NCBI GenBank assembly: GCA_902593075.1
Contig: CACJHA010000004.1
Span: forward strand, 1 to 57,212
Direction: 5' to 3'
DNA length: 57,212 nucleotides
From: an uncultured Bacteroidota bacterium
Lineage (GTDB): Bacteria; Bacteroidota; Bacteroidia; Flavobacteriales; Flavobacteriaceae
The position numbers and the translations under genes are program-made. Positions 40,753 to 49,739 of the stretch are shown here, in pieces. A model generated the notes under the pieces. It saw nothing but the letters and a program-made list of their open reading frames with translations. It searched no databases and was not told where the DNA came from. Numbering within the stretch: position 1 is the stretch's first letter; each line of letters begins with the position of its first letter.

Positions 40753-41418
40753 ATGAAGGTAAGCATACATAAGAGTTGGGAAAAGGAGCTTAAATCAGTT
40801 TTTGGAGATCCATTTTTTCATGCTCTTGTTGATAATGTTAAGCATGAATATTCAAATAATATTTGTTACCCTCCCGGTAAATTGATTTTTAAAGCTTTTG
40901 ATGATTGTCCATTCGATAAAATAAAAGTAGTTGTAATAGGCCAGGACCCTTACCATGGAATAGGACAGGCAAATGGACTTTGTTTTTCGGTAAAAAATGA
41001 CATTCAACATCCACCTTCGCTTGTAAATATATTTAAGGAAATAGAAACAGATCTAAAAATTCCTTATCCTAGTGGTGGAGACCTTACAAGATGGTCTAAA
41101 CAAGGTGTTTTTCTTCTTAATTCTGTTTTAACTGTAAAAGCTAACTCGGCTGGGAGTCATAAAAACATTGGTTGGCAAAAATTTACAGACATTGCAATAA
41201 ATACTATATCGAGAAAAAAAAACAATATTGTTTTTCTCCTTTGGGGAAACTATGCCAAAGAAAAGGCAAAATTAATTGATGAAAAAAAGCATTTGATTTT
41301 AAAATCTGGACATCCATCTCCTCTTAGTGCAAATAGGGGAGGATGGTTTGGAAATAAGCATTTTAGCCAAAGCAATCAATATTTGGAAGAAAAAGGTATT
41401 GAGAAAATTATATGGTAG
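40753..41418 (+). CDS. ung: Uracil-DNA glycosylase
   Basis: VVVIGQDPYHGIGQANGLCFSV; HPSPLSANRGGWFGNKHFSQ. Confidence 0.97.
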   Translation: MKVSIHKSWEKELKSVFGDPFFHALVDNVKHEYSNNICYPPGKLIFKAFDDCPFDKIKVVVIGQDPYHGIGQANGLCFSVKNDIQHPPSLVNIFKEIETDLKIPYPSGGDLTRWSKQGVFLLNSVLTVKANSAGSHKNIGWQKFTDIAINTISRKKNNIVFLLWGNYAKEKAKLIDEKKHLILKSGHPSPLSANRGGWFGNKHFSQSNQYLEEKGIEKIIW

Positions 41419-41447
41419 AATAATTGACTTTATCTTAACAATTAGAA

Positions 41448-41480
41448 TTTGCAATAGTTAATTGTCAATTCCTAAATTTG
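41448..41480 (+). promoter_or_regulatory. Full Bacteroidota-type promoter TTTG-N21-TAAATTTG
   Basis: TTTG 41448-41451 and TAAATTTG 41473-41480, 28 nt before ATG 41509. Confidence 0.6.
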
Positions 41481-41508
41481 TAGTATAACTATAAATACTT
41501 ATAATAAT

Positions 41509-42057
41509 ATGAAAAAAATAATTTTACTATTTGTTGTTTCATTAGCAGTTTATTCCTGTGAAGCACCAAAAGCTAAAGAACAAAATATTAAATCACAGGC
41601 GGCAGCTCAAATTGAGTATCATATAACTGACTGGGAAAGATCAAAAAATCACACTTTAGCAGTTATTGAGGCTATGCCAGAGGACAAGTTAGATTTTAAA
41701 GCTACTCCCGAGGTAAGAAGTTTTGCTTTTGATATTAAGCATATGGTAGGTGGAAACTATGGTATGATGTCCAATGCTTTGGGTGTTGAGGCACCTAAAT
41801 TTGATGCGGAGTCAATAAAAACAAAGGCAGAGATGTCTCAGGCAGTTACTGAATGCTATGATTGGGTTATTAAAAGTTTAGGTGAGTTTGATACATCTAA
41901 AAACTCTGAAATGATTGAATATTTTGGAAAGTTTAAACTTACAAGAGCAAGAGCTATTTTTAAGGTATACGAGCATCAGGCGCATCATAAATCAAAAGCT
42001 ATTGCAAATCAAAGATTAGCAGGTGCGACACCTCCTGGATATGTACTTTTTGATTAA
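41509..42057 (+). CDS. DinB-like lipoprotein
   Basis: Lipobox VYSC; EYHITDWERSKNHTLAVIEAMPEDKLDFKATPEVRSFAFDIKHMVG; YEHQAHHKSKAIANQRL. Confidence 0.85.
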   Translation: MKKIILLFVVSLAVYSCEAPKAKEQNIKSQAAAQIEYHITDWERSKNHTLAVIEAMPEDKLDFKATPEVRSFAFDIKHMVGGNYGMMSNALGVEAPKFDAESIKTKAEMSQAVTECYDWVIKSLGEFDTSKNSEMIEYFGKFKLTRARAIFKVYEHQAHHKSKAIANQRLAGATPPGYVLFD

Positions 42058-42074
42058 TATAAATTTTGATAAAG

Positions 42075-42098
42075 CCCTCTTTTTAGAGGGTTTTTTTT
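42075..42098 (+). terminator. Rho-independent terminator
   Basis: CCCTCT-TTTT-AGAGGG followed by 8 T. Confidence 0.85.
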
Positions 42099-42221
42099 AA
42101 TGTTCAATTAATAATTCTTTCCTAATTAAAATCTTTAATTACCTTTATAAAAGTGAGAATAATTTAATTAAATAACTATAAAGATCACTTTTCATAAACA
42201 ATCTCTCCCTATATTTTAAAG

Positions 42222-42992
42222 ATGTCAAAATTACCTGAAAAGCATCAATTTTTAGATTTATCTGATTACGGTCGTTCTCTTGGACACTTTATAGCCATTA
42301 AGCTTAAAGATACTTCTTTAACGCCTATTCATGTAACTACCATGTTTCTAATTACTGGATTTATAGCTATAGGGTTATTGCTAAAAGGATATCTCATTAC
42401 CTCAGCTTTTTTGTTACTCTTAAAATCAATTTTAGATGCTGCAGATGGAGAATTAGCACGTCTTAAAAAAAAACCGTCTTATGTTGGCCGTTATTACGAC
42501 TCAATATCAGATCTAATACTTAATTTTTGTTTTTTGCTTTCCCTTTGGTATATAACTGATATTTCAATTATTTATATGATAATTTCTTTTTTAGCAATTC
42601 AACTTCAAGGAACGCTTTACAATTACTACTATGTTATATTAAGAAATTCAGTAAAAGGTGATTCAACTAGTCGGATTTTCGAAAATACTACTCCTAATGC
42701 ATTAAATGGAGAGAGTCAATTAGCGGTTAATTTTTTTTACAATATCTACTGCTTACTTTATATTCCTTTTGATAAGACGATTTATTTTATGGATCAAAAT
42801 GCTGTAAAAAGTAAACCATTCCCGAAATGGTTTATGACGCTAGTATCAATTTACGGTCTTGGTTTTCAATTATTTATTATGGCACTTATGCTTGTTTTAA
42901 AACTACAAGCTTTTATTATTCCATTTTTTATTGGATACTCAGTTTTAATAATAATTTTTATTTTTATAAGAAGGGTATTTCTTAAAACCTAA
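42222..42992 (+). CDS. CDP-alcohol phosphatidyltransferase family protein
   Basis: DAADGELARLKKKPSYVGRYYDSISD fits DG-x2-AR-x8-G-x3-D-x3-D. Confidence 0.9.
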   Translation: MSKLPEKHQFLDLSDYGRSLGHFIAIKLKDTSLTPIHVTTMFLITGFIAIGLLLKGYLITSAFLLLLKSILDAADGELARLKKKPSYVGRYYDSISDLILNFCFLLSLWYITDISIIYMIISFLAIQLQGTLYNYYYVILRNSVKGDSTSRIFENTTPNALNGESQLAVNFFYNIYCLLYIPFDKTIYFMDQNAVKSKPFPKWFMTLVSIYGLGFQLFIMALMLVLKLQAFIIPFFIGYSVLIIIFIFIRRVFLKT

Positions 42993-43008
42993 AGGTTCGA
43001 TTTTGTTC

Positions 43009-43062
43009 CTAATTGACTGTTATTGTACCAACCATGCCACCATGGAGTGAGCAAATATAGGT
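43009..43062 (-). pseudogene. Remnant C-terminus of a cupredoxin-like gene (YICSLHGGMVGTITVN-stop)
   Basis: Minus-strand frame, different from SUI1, reads ...TYICSLHGGMVGTITVN*; C-x2-H-x2-M copper ligands and terminal beta strand; no room for the rest of a cupredoxin. Confidence 0.5.
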
Positions 43063-43406
43063 TATCCTCCAATTTTTTTCACGGAGTGTCCCATTTTCAA
43101 TAAAATCTCTTCTATTTTATCTCTATTATTTCCCTGAATAATTATTTCCCCATCTTTAATACTTCCTCCAACGCTCAGTTTACGTTTTAGCTTTTTAGAA
43201 ATATATTCCAAAGTATCTTTATCTATATCTATCCCTTTAACAAGAGTAACTATTTTACCAGATCTTCCTTTTTTGCTAAAATGTAATTCAAAATGTAGCT
43301 TTTCATATTCCTCTTCAATTGGATCAATAATGTCCTCTTTGTCAGGCGATAAATTATCAAATTTTATAGTTGATAAATCGGAAAGACTATTTAACTTCTT
43401 TTTCAT
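43062..43406 (-). CDS. SUI1/eIF1-like translation factor (YciH family)
   Basis: GRSGKIVTLVKGIDIDKDTLEYISKKLKRKLSVGGSIKDGEIIIQGNNRDKIEEILLKMGHSVKKIGG. Confidence 0.93.
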   Translation of the reverse strand: MKKKLNSLSDLSTIKFDNLSPDKEDIIDPIEEEYEKLHFELHFSKKGRSGKIVTLVKGIDIDKDTLEYISKKLKRKLSVGGSIKDGEIIIQGNNRDKIEEILLKMGHSVKKIGG

Positions 43407-43450
43407 TTAATAGCTAATTTAACATATTCATTAGTATTTTTAAATCATAT

Positions 43451-44038
43451 ATGAGAGCTGTTTTTTTTATACTTTTAGGATTATATCATTTAAATATAAT
43501 GTCACAAACCAGCGAATATTTTAAAGACATATCCAAGTATCCAACTGAAATAAATAATGGAAATATTATTTCTAGAATGATTAATGGGCTAGGGTATAGG
43601 TATTACTGGGCAACAGAAAAATTAAAAGAAAATGATTTAATATATAGACCATCAAAAGATGCTTATTCAACAAAAGAAACCATGGTCCATATTTTTACTC
43701 TATCCAAAACAGTATACAATACGACTTTATCCAAAATAAATGAAAGACCAGATTTAGATATACCAAGTGATTACGAAAGCATAAGAAATGAAACATTGCA
43801 ATTTCTTGAAAAAGCAAGTAAAAATTTTTCAAACTTAAATAGTGAGGAGTTAGATCAAATGAAAATTAAGTTTAATAGGGGAGGAAAAATCAAAAGTTTT
43901 CCAATATGGAATCTTTTAAATGGCCCCATAGCTGACGCTATATATCACACGGGACAAATAGTTAGTTTTAGAAGAACCACTGGTAACCCTATAGATTCTT
44001 CAGTGAACGTTTTTATGGGATCATACAGACAAAAATGA
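43451..44038 (+). CDS. DinB-like protein with signal-like N-terminus
   Basis: RYYWATEKLKENDLIYRPSKDAYSTKETMVHIFTLS; C-terminal IADAIYHTGQIVSFRRTTG. Confidence 0.8.
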   Translation: MRAVFFILLGLYHLNIMSQTSEYFKDISKYPTEINNGNIISRMINGLGYRYYWATEKLKENDLIYRPSKDAYSTKETMVHIFTLSKTVYNTTLSKINERPDLDIPSDYESIRNETLQFLEKASKNFSNLNSEELDQMKIKFNRGGKIKSFPIWNLLNGPIADAIYHTGQIVSFRRTTGNPIDSSVNVFMGSYRQK

Positions 44039-44559
44039 GCACTTCATTTACACATAAAAAAAGACACCTTAAAACAATTTCTTTTTTAAAGAAACATCTT
44101 AATAAAAATGACCTAATTCTTGATTTAGGGTCTAAAAATGAACTTTCTGGAAAAATTTCATCTCTTGGTTATAACATAACAAATACTAGGGGTGAAAATT
44201 TAGATGATGAGTATTTAAAATATTGTAATAAAAAATATGACTGCATAACTGCCTTTGAAATTTTTGAACATATGCTTTCTCCATATAATATTTTAAAAAA
44301 CATAAAATCAGACAAATTAATAGCCTCTGTACCACTTAAGTTGTGGTTTGCGAGTGCATATTGGAACGAAAAAGATGATTTTGATAAGCATTATCATGAG
44401 TTTGAAATAAAACAGTTCAACTTTTTACTACGAAAGACAAACTGGAAAATCATGGATTATCAACTTTGGAAATCTCCAGATCCATTTAAAATTGGAATAA
44501 GACCAATCTTGAGATACTTTTATAATCGATATTATATTGTTTATTGCGAGAAAAACTAG
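44035..44559 (+). CDS. Class I SAM-dependent methyltransferase-like protein
   Basis: LILDLGSKNELSGKISSLGYNITNTRGENLD; YDCITAFEIFEHMLSPYNILKNI; ATGA overlap with previous gene. Confidence 0.75.
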   Translation: MSTSFTHKKRHLKTISFLKKHLNKNDLILDLGSKNELSGKISSLGYNITNTRGENLDDEYLKYCNKKYDCITAFEIFEHMLSPYNILKNIKSDKLIASVPLKLWFASAYWNEKDDFDKHYHEFEIKQFNFLLRKTNWKIMDYQLWKSPDPFKIGIRPILRYFYNRYYIVYCEKN

Positions 44560-44660
44560 TTATCTCGTTTTTCAAATTTTTCTTTTTTAATTTTATCGTA
44601 TTGGCTAATACCCACAAAGATTAAGGCAATAAATCCAATAAGCAGGATAATAATTTTCAT
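44556..44660 (-). CDS. Small 34-aa single-TM peptide MKIIILLIGFIALIFVGISQYDKIKKEKFEKRDN
   Basis: Below the ORF-track length cutoff; ATG start, one hydrophobic segment, charged tail; its stop shares CTAG with the convergent methyltransferase stop. Confidence 0.5.
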   Translation of the reverse strand: MKIIILLIGFIALIFVGISQYDKIKKEKFEKRDN

Positions 44661-44747
44661 AATTGAAAATTACACTTTAATTATAGATATCTCTAAAAAA
44701 TTATTACAGAATTATTTATTTTTAAATTATAAGTCCTTTTCAAGTAT

Positions 44748-46454
44748 ATGAGCATTAATATAAAAAAAGAAGATCAATCATATGACGCTATAGTTGTAGG
44801 AACAGGAATTAGTGGTGGGTGGGCAGCAAAGGAGTTGTGTGAAAAAGGCCTTAAAACCCTTGTTTTAGATAGGGGGAGAATGGTCGAACATTTAAAGGAT
44901 TATCCTACAATGAATCTTAATCCCTGGGAACTTCCATATGCCGACGAACTTACTCCCAAAGAAAAAAAGGATATTTATTATGTTCAAAGTAAAACATCCT
45001 ATGCGGTTAAACAATCGACAAAACATTTTTTTGTAAAAGATAACGTTCACGATTATACTCAAAAAAAACCATTTCTATGGACAAGAGGTTATCAAGTTGG
45101 AGGTAGATCTTTAATGTGGGGGAGATGGGCTTATAGAAGAGGGGATGTAGAATTTGAGTCAAATGCAAAAGATGGAGTAGGGCTTGATTGGCCCATTAGG
45201 TACAAGGATATAAAAAAATGGTATGATCATGTCGAGAACTTTATAGGTGTAAGCGGAAATAAAGATAATTTACCTCAAATACCCAATGGAAAATTTCTAC
45301 CTCCATGGAGCATGAATTGCATCGAGAAACACATAAAATCGAAAATTGCCAATCATTACAGTGATAGAGCTCTAACAATTGGTAGGACAACTAATTTAAC
45401 TAAGCCCCATGGTGGAAGGGGAAAATGCATGGCAAGAAACTTATGTGTGAGAGGATGTCCGTATGGTGCTTATTTCAGCAGCAATTCAGTAACCTTGCCA
45501 GCAGCTCAAAAAACAAACAATATGACCTTAAGACCAAATTCTATTGTCCACACAATCCTTTTTGACAAAAACACTAAGAAAGCAACAGGAGTTAGAGTTG
45601 TTGATGAAATAACTAAAGAGACAATAGAATTTAAATCAAAAATCGTATTTCTATGTGCATCAACCCTTGGGAGCACAAGTATTCTTCTTAATTCGGTAAA
45701 GAACTCTTTTGTTGACGGACTAGGAAATACAAGTGGTCAACTTGGACACAATTTAATGGATAATCATTTTCAAGTTGGAGCTTATGGACGCTATAAAGGA
45801 TATGAAAATAAATATTACAGAGGAAGAAGACCGGTAGATGTATTGGTACCCAGATTTCAAAATTTAGATAAAAAGACAGAAAGAAAGGATTATTTAAGAG
45901 GTTTCAGTACCTATGGATGGGGGGGAAGAGATGGATGGGATAGAGGCATGAACAGTCTTGAGTTTGGAAAAAAATACAAAGATTCAATAACTAAGCCAGG
46001 TGATTGGTACTTTACTTTTTTAGCATTTGGTGAATGTTTACCAAAATTTGAAAATAAAGTAGAACTAGATTATGATAATATTGATAGATGGGGAATTCCG
46101 AAATTAGTTGTTGATATGGAATTTGGTGAAAATGAAAAGGAGATGAGAAAAGAAATGGCCTCTTCAAGTGCTGAAATGCTCGATATTTCAGGTTTTAAAG
46201 ATATAAATACTTATGACAATCCAAGTGAACCTGGATTATCTATACACGAGATGGGTACAGCAAGAATGGGAAATAATCCAAAGGAATCAGTATTAAATAA
46301 ATGGAATCAGATGCATGATATTCCAAATGTTTTTGTGACAGATGGGTCATGTATGAATTCTAATGGATGGGGAAACCCTTCTCTGACCTATATGGCACTT
46401 ACTGCAAGGGCCTGTGATTACGCAGTTAAAGAACTTAAAAAGAGAAACTTATGA
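44748..46454 (+). CDS. GMC family FAD-dependent oxidoreductase
   Basis: YDAIVVGTGISGGWAAKELCEKGLKTLVLDRGR; HEMGTARMGNNP; VTDGSCMNSNGWGNPSLTYMALTARA. Confidence 0.95.
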   Translation: MSINIKKEDQSYDAIVVGTGISGGWAAKELCEKGLKTLVLDRGRMVEHLKDYPTMNLNPWELPYADELTPKEKKDIYYVQSKTSYAVKQSTKHFFVKDNVHDYTQKKPFLWTRGYQVGGRSLMWGRWAYRRGDVEFESNAKDGVGLDWPIRYKDIKKWYDHVENFIGVSGNKDNLPQIPNGKFLPPWSMNCIEKHIKSKIANHYSDRALTIGRTTNLTKPHGGRGKCMARNLCVRGCPYGAYFSSNSVTLPAAQKTNNMTLRPNSIVHTILFDKNTKKATGVRVVDEITKETIEFKSKIVFLCASTLGSTSILLNSVKNSFVDGLGNTSGQLGHNLMDNHFQVGAYGRYKGYENKYYRGRRPVDVLVPRFQNLDKKTERKDYLRGFSTYGWGGRDGWDRGMNSLEFGKKYKDSITKPGDWYFTFLAFGECLPKFENKVELDYDNIDRWGIPKLVVDMEFGENEKEMRKEMASSSAEMLDISGFKDINTYDNPSEPGLSIHEMGTARMGNNPKESVLNKWNQMHDIPNVFVTDGSCMNSNGWGNPSLTYMALTARACDYAVKELKKRNL

Positions 46455-46993
46455 AATTAGTAAGCAGGAGAAAGGCTTTAAAAAATACAATTTCATATTT
46501 TGGGTTAGGTCTAATTTCACCAACTCTAGTAAGTGGAGTTTTAAGTGGCTGTAATATAGATAATACAAACAAATGGATTCCTAAAGCTATCTCTAAATCA
46601 AATCTCAATTATATAATTGAATGGATAGATATAATAATACCTGAAACTGATACGCCGTCAGCAAGTAAAGCATTGGTTCATAGGTTTGTAGACGAAATGG
46701 TTGAAGCTTTTCTCTCAAAAAGTGAAATACATATTATTGACTCAGGAATTGATTATTTAAGATCTAAAAGTTTCTTAAAAAGGAATGATAAGGAAAAAAT
46801 AGAATTTGTATCAAAAATGGCAAGAAATAATGAATTTAATCCCTTTTTTATTTTAATGAAAAACATGACAGTTTTGGGTTATTTTAATTCTGAAGTAGGA
46901 GCAACCATGGCAGCCAATTACGATAAAATACCTGGGAAATATGAAGGTTGTATTGATATTGACAAATATGGAGGAAAGGTTTGGGCAACTTAA
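46451..46993 (+). CDS. Gluconate 2-dehydrogenase subunit 3 family protein
   Basis: SRRKALKNTISYFGLGLISP Tat-like signal; IIEWIDIIIPETDTPSASKALVHRFVDEMV; ATGA overlap with the GMC gene. Confidence 0.88.
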   Translation: MKLVSRRKALKNTISYFGLGLISPTLVSGVLSGCNIDNTNKWIPKAISKSNLNYIIEWIDIIIPETDTPSASKALVHRFVDEMVEAFLSKSEIHIIDSGIDYLRSKSFLKRNDKEKIEFVSKMARNNEFNPFFILMKNMTVLGYFNSEVGATMAANYDKIPGKYEGCIDIDKYGGKVWAT

Positions 46994-47304
46994 TCTACGG
47001 TTACCGCAGTTCCATAAGCTAAAATCTCAGAACAACCTTGCATCACCATTGAAGTTGTTAATCGAACATTAATAATAGCATTAGCACCCATTTTTTTTGC
47101 ATCATCTTCCATTCTTTGTAAGGCCTGTTCTCTTGACTCTGCCTGTAAACGCGTGTATTCTGATATTTCTCCACCAACAATATTTTTTAAACTAGCAAAA
47201 ATATCACGACCAACATTTCTTGCCCTTACAGTGCTACCACGAGCTATTCCGTGAACCTCTCTTATTTTTTTATTAGGTATTTGTGGAGTATTTACTATTA
47301 TCAT
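46990..47304 (-). CDS. YbjQ/UPF0145 family protein
   Basis: MIIVNTPQIPNKKIREVHGIARGSTVRARNVGRDIFASLKNIVGGEISEYTRLQAESREQALQRMEDDAKKMGANAIINVRLTTS. Confidence 0.93.
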   Translation of the reverse strand: MIIVNTPQIPNKKIREVHGIARGSTVRARNVGRDIFASLKNIVGGEISEYTRLQAESREQALQRMEDDAKKMGANAIINVRLTTSMVMQGCSEILAYGTAVTVD

Positions 47305-48428
47305 GATTTAAAAAGTGATTTATTTATACTTGGCAAAATACGTAAAGCATTTTTATAATACACCTTTTTTAGTATGGAATCTGGTAGACCTAGACCATAC
47401 ATTTTCCAAAAAGCGTGTCTTTTTCTATAATAATCAAAATATTCATCTTCGGTCTCTAATACACGAAAATAAGTGTAATACTCTTGCTGGTTATAAGCAT
47501 CTTTTCCGAAAAGTATTTTGTCTTGATGATCTATAAAAAATTTTCTTGCTCTTTTTGGCTGTCTACCTAACTCAGCTAATACTGCTCCAATTTCAGTTAC
47601 AACATTTGGATATTTATCTAAATGTAAAGAAAGTCGATCTAAATCATTTCCCATCCAACCAAGGTGAGCGTTTATAAATGTAGTCTTTGGATGTTTTTCG
47701 AAAACATTATGTTGCTCTGCTATAATCGATTCAAAAGAGGGGAAAAGGTCAGGATTTCTATAACGATTCGGTTTTTGCTTTAATTCAAGCCAACGCTCAT
47801 TATTCTTGTCTTTTGGTTTCCAAAACGAAGCAGGGTCGGCAGAGTGTATTAACACCGGAAAACCTAATTTTCCACATTCTTCCCAAATTGGATCTATTCT
47901 TGGATCATTGACAGCAATTCTGTTACCATTTGAATCTTTGTCTGTAAGACCAAGTGACTTATATACTTTTAAGCCAATAGCACCATCTTTTTTTGCATCA
48001 CGTAAAATTTTAATATTATTTTCAAGAAATGTATCTGAATCAATATTTTCCCAATTTAAATTAACAAAAACACCTAATCTCTCAGGTGCATTTTTTTTTA
48101 TGTTATCCAAACACATCTTAAGATATTGACCTCTAAAACCACTAAGGTTAACCATAAAAGCCATATTAAGACTATCCATCTCAGAAACTAAATCAGATAA
48201 GTCTTTTACAGGCATATCAAACTGATGGTTATGAATATCAATAAAGGGATATTTTGATCTTTTTATTTCATTGGAGGAAACAACAAGTGTCGATTTTGGG
48301 TTATAGTCCTCAAATGAGATAATATCATATGTATAGTGTAACCTTACAATTATAAAATAACATAAGGAGCCAAGAATTGAAACAAAAAGAAATATTTTGA
48401 AAAAATTCTTAATAGAAAAAAAGCGCAT
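47301..48428 (-). CDS. Membrane-anchored amidohydrolase family protein
   Basis: N-terminal TM; FIDIHNHQFDMP, PVLIHSADP, TFINAHLGWMGNDL, ILFGKDAY. Confidence 0.85.
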   Translation of the reverse strand: MRFFSIKNFFKIFLFVSILGSLCYFIIVRLHYTYDIISFEDYNPKSTLVVSSNEIKRSKYPFIDIHNHQFDMPVKDLSDLVSEMDSLNMAFMVNLSGFRGQYLKMCLDNIKKNAPERLGVFVNLNWENIDSDTFLENNIKILRDAKKDGAIGLKVYKSLGLTDKDSNGNRIAVNDPRIDPIWEECGKLGFPVLIHSADPASFWKPKDKNNERWLELKQKPNRYRNPDLFPSFESIIAEQHNVFEKHPKTTFINAHLGWMGNDLDRLSLHLDKYPNVVTEIGAVLAELGRQPKRARKFFIDHQDKILFGKDAYNQQEYYTYFRVLETEDEYFDYYRKRHAFWKMYGLGLPDSILKKVYYKNALRILPSINKSLFKS

Positions 48429-48967
48429 TATTCAATAGGAATAGTGACGGATGTTTTGTCCCATCTAATTCTTAACCCAACAAAGTCTTCATCTTCAACA
48501 ACATCTATGGTCAATTGATCTATTGAACTTAATAATTTGATTGAGGGAATATTTACTCTTAAAATATCTTTTTCATAATCAGGTTCATAATATCCAAACT
48601 TATCAAACTCAGAGTTTAAAGCAATTACCCAAGAATCATTACCAGGTATAGCATACATTCGATATTTCCCTTTAGATAATTTATTTCCTCCAAAAACTAC
48701 GTCTTTACTAATCATAAATGTTGTGGCGGCGTTAGCACCAAGTCTCCAATATTGATCAAAGGGGACAAGAGCGTTATCTTTTTCACTTCCAAAAATTAAT
48801 CTATCTCGTTTATATGGTCTACTATAATCAACATTAATTGTTAAATCGTTTTTTGTAAAACTCAAAGTATCTTTTGGACTTTTTGGGTTTATGTAAACAG
48901 AATAGTATGAGTATGATCCAATAATAATTAATAGTGCTGAAATTATTAATAAAGCTTTTTTAAGCAT
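48428..48967 (-). CDS. DUF2911 family protein
   Basis: RDRLIFGSEKDNALVPFDQYWRLGANAATTFMISKDVVFGGNKLSKGKYRMYAIPGNDSWVIALNSE. Confidence 0.9.
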   Translation of the reverse strand: MLKKALLIISALLIIIGSYSYYSVYINPKSPKDTLSFTKNDLTINVDYSRPYKRDRLIFGSEKDNALVPFDQYWRLGANAATTFMISKDVVFGGNKLSKGKYRMYAIPGNDSWVIALNSEFDKFGYYEPDYEKDILRVNIPSIKLLSSIDQLTIDVVEDEDFVGLRIRWDKTSVTIPIE

Positions 48968-49069
48968 AACTGTTTTTTTTTTAATAAAGATAATAAATAG
49001 AGTTGTGGTATTGTGTTATGATACGTCTATTAACATATACATATCCTATTTGACATAATATTAATTATA

Positions 49070-49738
49070 TTACTTTATTAAAGAAATACCATTAAGATCA
49101 GTTGTCAAGACATTTGACATGTAATCTAAAAAAATTCTTGTGACAAGAAAATCTTGATTTAGTTTATCAATAAAGTCTTTTGATACAACTTCTTCATCAG
49201 TATAGTTTTTTTTAAATAAAAAGGACTTTCTTCTAAGAAGCGATATATACTTATGATCTTTGGAAAATCCTCTTGGATTTGATTTTAACGAATCTCCAAT
49301 CAAATTTCCCCATTTTTTTGTTATTAATTTGCTTGAAATGACATCACTAAATTCTTTTCCATCTAAATCTATTTCTTTTCTTATTCTGAATAAATCATCT
49401 TTTTCTGGTTGCCAGAAGCCTACTGCACTAAATGAGTTACTGGGTTCTATATGAAAGTAATAACCTCCTCTTAACTTTGGCTTCTCTCTTACTAAACTAA
49501 TCCCAAAATTGTTTTTATATGGAGTTTTATTTTTAGAGAATCTAACATCTCTGTAAATCCTAAAAATTTTATAATTCTCAATCTTATCATGTGAATTCAT
49601 TAATTCGACAAGTTTAACTATGGATTTTTTTATTTGTTCCAAACTCCACTTATATCTTTGTTTATTAGTATTAAACCATTCCCTATTATTATTAGACTTT
49701 ATATCATTTAAAAATTTAAATACCTTACTGTCAATCAT
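49070..49738 (-). CDS. DUF2461 family protein
   Basis: VFKFLNDIKSNNNREWFNTNKQRYKW; RIYRDVRFSKNKTPYKNNFGISL; GGYYFHIEPSNSFSAVGFW. Confidence 0.93.
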   Translation of the reverse strand: MIDSKVFKFLNDIKSNNNREWFNTNKQRYKWSLEQIKKSIVKLVELMNSHDKIENYKIFRIYRDVRFSKNKTPYKNNFGISLVREKPKLRGGYYFHIEPSNSFSAVGFWQPEKDDLFRIRKEIDLDGKEFSDVISSKLITKKWGNLIGDSLKSNPRGFSKDHKYISLLRRKSFLFKKNYTDEEVVSKDFIDKLNQDFLVTRIFLDYMSNVLTTDLNGISLIK

Positions 49739-49739
49739 T

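Noticed and set aside
42099-42221. Minus-strand 16-aa ORF (MKSDLYSYLIKLFSLL) in the gap after the terminator
   Set aside because: Very short, no conservation evidence, expected by chance in AT-rich DNA.
47806-48129. 107-aa plus-strand ORF opposite the amidohydrolase
   Set aside because: Antisense to a conserved enzyme; no recognisable motifs.
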